Assembly (NCBI GenBank): GCA_029851415.1
Contig: CM056743.1
Span: forward strand, 77,704,186-77,768,185
From: Eretmocerus hayati
Lineage: Eukaryota; Arthropoda; Insecta; Hymenoptera; Aphelinidae
Length of the DNA stretch: 64,000 nucleotides
Direction of reading: 5' to 3'
The position numbers and the translations under genes were made by a program. The notes beneath the pieces were generated by a model. That model was not told the origin of the DNA. It worked only from the letters and a program-made list of their open reading frames with translations, and did no database searches. Below, one piece after another: positions 61,191 through 64,000 of this stretch (positions within the stretch are counted from its first letter, which is position 1; each line of letters starts with the position of its first letter).

Positions 61191-64000
61191 CGGCACTAGG
61201 GATAACACGGGCTTTTGTCATGGCACTTTGTCATGGATTCCTGGCATGATTTTCTGGGTCATCCGGGGCGCCAGGGATATCACGGGCTTCTGTCATGGTA
61301 CTTTGTCATAGATTTTTGACATGATTCTCCGGTTTCACTGCGGTGCCAGGGATGTCACGGGTTTCTGTCATGGATTTTCGACATGATTTCCCGGGTTTTC
61401 CGCAGCACCAGGGATGTCACGGGCTTTCGTCATCGCACTTTGTCATGGATTTCTGTCATGAATTTCCGGGTTTTCCGCGGCGCCAGGGTTGTCATGGGCT
61501 TTTGTCATCGCACTTTGTCATGGATTTCTGTCATGATTTTCCGGGTTTTCCGCGGCGCCAGGCATGTCACGGGCTTTCGTCATGGATTCTTGCCATGATT
61601 TTCCGGGTTTCCCGGGGCGCCAGGGATGTCACGGGCTTCTGTCAAGGCACATTGTCATGGATTTTCGACATGATTCTACGGGTTTACTGCGGCGCCAGGG
61701 ATGTCACAGGTTTTTGTCATGGATTTTTGAAATGATTTCCCGGGTTTTCTGCGGCGCCAGGGATGTCACGGGCTTCCGTCGTGCCCGATTGTCATGGATT
61801 TTCGACATAATTTCCCGGATTTTCCGCAGAGCCAGGGATGTCACGGGTTTTTGTCATGGATTTTCGAAATGATTTCCCGGATTTTCCGCAGAGCCAGGGA
61901 TGTCACGGGCTTTTGTCATGGCACTCTGTCATGGATTTTTGACATGATTCTCCGGGTTCCCCGCGGCGCCAGGGATGTCACGGGCTTTCGTCATCGCACT
62001 TTGTCATGGATTCCTGTCATGATTTCCCGGTTTTCCGCGGCGCCAGGGTTGTCACGGGCTTTTGTCATCGCTCTTTGTCATGGATTTCTGTCATGATTTC
62101 CCGGGTTTTCCGCGGCGCCAGGGATGTCACGGACTTTTGTCATGGCACATTGTCATGGATTTTTGCCAAGATTTTCCGGGTTTACTGCGGCGCCAGGGAT
62201 GTCACGGGCTTTTGTCATGGCACTTTGTCATGGATTTTTCCATGAATCTCCGGGTTTTCCGCGGCGCCAGGGATGTCACGGGCTTTTGTCATGGCACTTT
62301 GTCATGGATTTCTGTCATGATGATCCGGGTTTACTGCGGCACCAGGGATCTCACGGGTTTCTGTCATGGATTTTCGACATGATTTCCCGGGTTTTCCGCA
62401 GCGCCAGGGATGTCACGGGCTTTCGTCATCGCACTTCGTCATGGATTTCTGTCATGATTTTCCGGGTTTTCCGCGGCGCCAGGGTTGTCACGGGCTTTTT
62501 CCATCACACTTTGTCATGGATTTTTAGCATGATTTTCTGGGTCATACGGGGCGCCAGGGATAACACCGGCTTTTGTCATGGCACTTTGTCATAGATTTTT
62601 GACATGATTCTCCGGGTTCACTGCGGTGCCAGGGATGTCACGGGTTTTTGTCATGGATTTTTGCCATGGATTTCCGGGTTTTCCGCAGCACTAGCGATGT
62701 CACGGTCTTTTGTCATGGCACTTTGTCATGGATTCTTGGCATGATTTTCTGGGTCATCCGGGGCGCCAGGGATGTCACGGGCTTTTGTCATGGATTTTTC
62801 CATGATTTTCCGGGTTTTTCGCGGCGCCAGGGATGTCACGGGCTTTTGTCATGGATTTTTGCCATGGATCTCCGGGTTTCCCGCGGCACCAGGGATGTCA
62901 CGGGCTCTTGTCATGGCTTTTTGTCATGGATTTTTCCTTGATTTTCCGGGTTTTCCGCGGCGCCAGGGATGTCACGGGCTTTTGTCATGGCACATTGTCA
63001 TGGATTTTTGCCAAGATTTTCCGGGTTTACTGCGGCGCCAGGGATGTCACGGGTTTTTGTCATGGATTTTTGACATGATATCCCTGGTTTCCCGTGGCGC
63101 CAGGGATGTCACGGGCTTTCGTCGTGGCCCATTGTCATGAATTTTTGCCATGGATTTCCGGGTTTTCCGCAGCACTAGGGATGTCACGGGCTCTTGTCAT
63201 GGCACTTTGTCATGGATTTTTCCTTGATTTTCCGGGTTTTCCGCGGCGCCAGGGATGTCACGGGCTTTTGTCATGGTACTTTGTCTTGGATTTTTCCATG
63301 ATTTTCCGGGTTTTCCGCGGCGCCAGGGATGTCACGGGCTTTTGTCATGGATTTTTGCCAGGGATTTCCGGGTTTTCCGCGGCACTAGGGATGTCACAGG
63401 CTTTTGTCATGGCACTTAATCATGGATTTTCCCATGAATTTCGGGGTTTCCCGCGGCGCCAGGGATGTCACGGGCTTTTGTCATGGCACTTTGTCATGGA
63501 TTTCTGTCATGATGATCCGGGTTTACTGCGGCACCAGGGATCTCACGGGTTTCTGTCATGGATTTTCGACATGATTTCCCGGGTTTTCCGCAGCGCCAGG
63601 GATGTCACGGGCTTTCGTCATCGCACTTCGTCATGGATTTCTGTCATGATTTTCCGGGTTTTCCGCGGCGCCAGGGTTGTCACGGGCTTTTTCCATCACA
63701 CTTTGTCATGGATTTTTAGCATGATTTTCTGGGTCATCCGGGGCGCCAGGGATAACACCGGCTTTTGTCATGGCACTTTGTCATAGATTTTTGACATGAT
63801 TCTCCGGGTTCACTGCGGTGCCAGGGATGTCACGGGTTTTTGTCATGGATTTTTGCCATGGATTTCCGGGTTTTCCGCAGCACTAGCGATGTCACGGTCT
63901 TTTGTCATGGCACTTTGTCATGGATTTTTGGCATGATTTTCTGGGTCATCCGGGGCGCCAGGGATGTCACGGGCTTTTGTCATGGATTTTTCCATGATTT
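61190..64000 (+). repeat. Further copy of 47.06-49.87 kb, truncated by the window
   Basis: GATAACACGGGC at 61201 corresponds to 47066 (offset 14,135 bp), and the match still holds at 63841/49706 and to the last bases. It contains the junction between the 1270-bp unit and the start of the 11-kb block, so another block begins at about 62185. The array therefore continues beyond the window. Confidence 0.9.

Larger units (their letters stand above)
7858..64000 (+). repeat. Satellite array with 75-bp monomer, over 56 kb
   Basis: From a degenerate first unit (CCAGGACATGAAGGAAAA at about 7863) to the right edge, the sequence is a single head-to-tail array. I saw no inverted segment and no inserted transposon. 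The canonical 75-bp monomer has four 13-bp subrepeats: ATGTCACGGGCTT, then TTGTCATGGCACT, then TTGTCATGGATTT, then CTGTCATGATTTT. These are followed by a 23-bp core, CCGGGTTTTCC with GCGGCGCCAGGG. Monomers of 62 bp lack the second subrepeat; 74- and 61-bp forms have one base less in the last subrepeat (TTTTTCCATG). G+C of the consensus is 39/75 with five CpGs. At about 70 bp on average this is roughly 800 units. Both strands contain spurious open frames. Strand here means the orientation in which the monomer is written. The size, purity and higher-order structure suggest centromeric or other constitutive heterochromatin. Confidence 0.97.

Noticed and set aside
7867..64000. Over two hundred overlapping plus-strand open frames of 60-293 codons, looking like a Cys/His-rich repeat protein family
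   Set aside because: They are the satellite read through in frame: 75 bp = 25 codons with two stop-free frames. Frames overlap each other in different registers, stop wherever a 62- or 74-bp unit occurs, and show no independent gene structure.
7858..64000. CRISPR-like regular repeats
   Set aside because: There are no unique spacers between constant repeats; the whole unit is repeated and varies continuously. The context is eukaryotic.
7858..64000. CENP-B box or telomeric motif within the monomer
   Set aside because: I found no TTCGN4AN2CGGGA-type box in the consensus and no TTAGG/TTAGGG runs. Lack of a box does not exclude a centromeric role.

Overview
The window is eukaryotic, most likely animal, nuclear DNA. 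It has no bacterial-style gene packing. It shows consensus intron signals (a GTAAGT donor at 2451, a pyrimidine-rich TTTATGCAG acceptor ending at 4974), two unrelated satellite arrays, foldback transposons and a decayed MULE-type transposase fragment. The species cannot be named from the sequence. No complete gene is recognisable.

Region 1 (1-1760) is the end of a satellite of about 173 bp (seven copies of a GGGCCCCAT landmark, 137 to 1177). It passes into a diverged module of about 151 bp that carries a perfect 28-bp palindrome (1493-1520) and a degenerate second copy. Region 2 (about 1660-7857) is an AT-rich, transposon-littered spacer. It holds two possible minus-strand coding scraps, a candidate plus-strand exon (2216-2450), a pogo/Tigger-like terminal fragment, a (TA)n tract, a 1.8-kb foldback element (3109-4903), a MULE transposase pseudogene (4975-5228), a 0.39-kb foldback element (5530-5920) and two small inverted-repeat elements next to the large array.

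Region 3 (about 7858 to the right edge, 56 kb and open-ended) is one head-to-tail satellite. Its canonical monomer is 75 bp: four related 13-bp subrepeats (52 bp) plus a 23-bp GC-rich core. A 62-bp form lacks exactly one 13-bp subrepeat, and 74- and 61-bp forms lack one more base. By length there are about 800 monomers. Sequence classes of monomer recur in fixed order and form higher-order repeats at many scales: 224, 424, 571, 770, 1008, 1192, 1270, 1356 and 1416 bp, about 4 kb, and finally an 11.46-kb block (36.59-48.05 kb) repeated as 48.05-59.1 kb and begun again at 61.19 kb. The left part is a patchwork of diverged monomers with short duplications. The right part is built of long, nearly identical blocks.

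The array has many long open frames (up to 293 codons) only because 75 bp equals 25 codons and just one of the three plus-strand frames contains a stop. They are not annotated as genes. The most notable content is this apparently undescribed nested satellite, a candidate centromeric or heterochromatic array, together with its variation, much of which consists of transitions at CpG sites.
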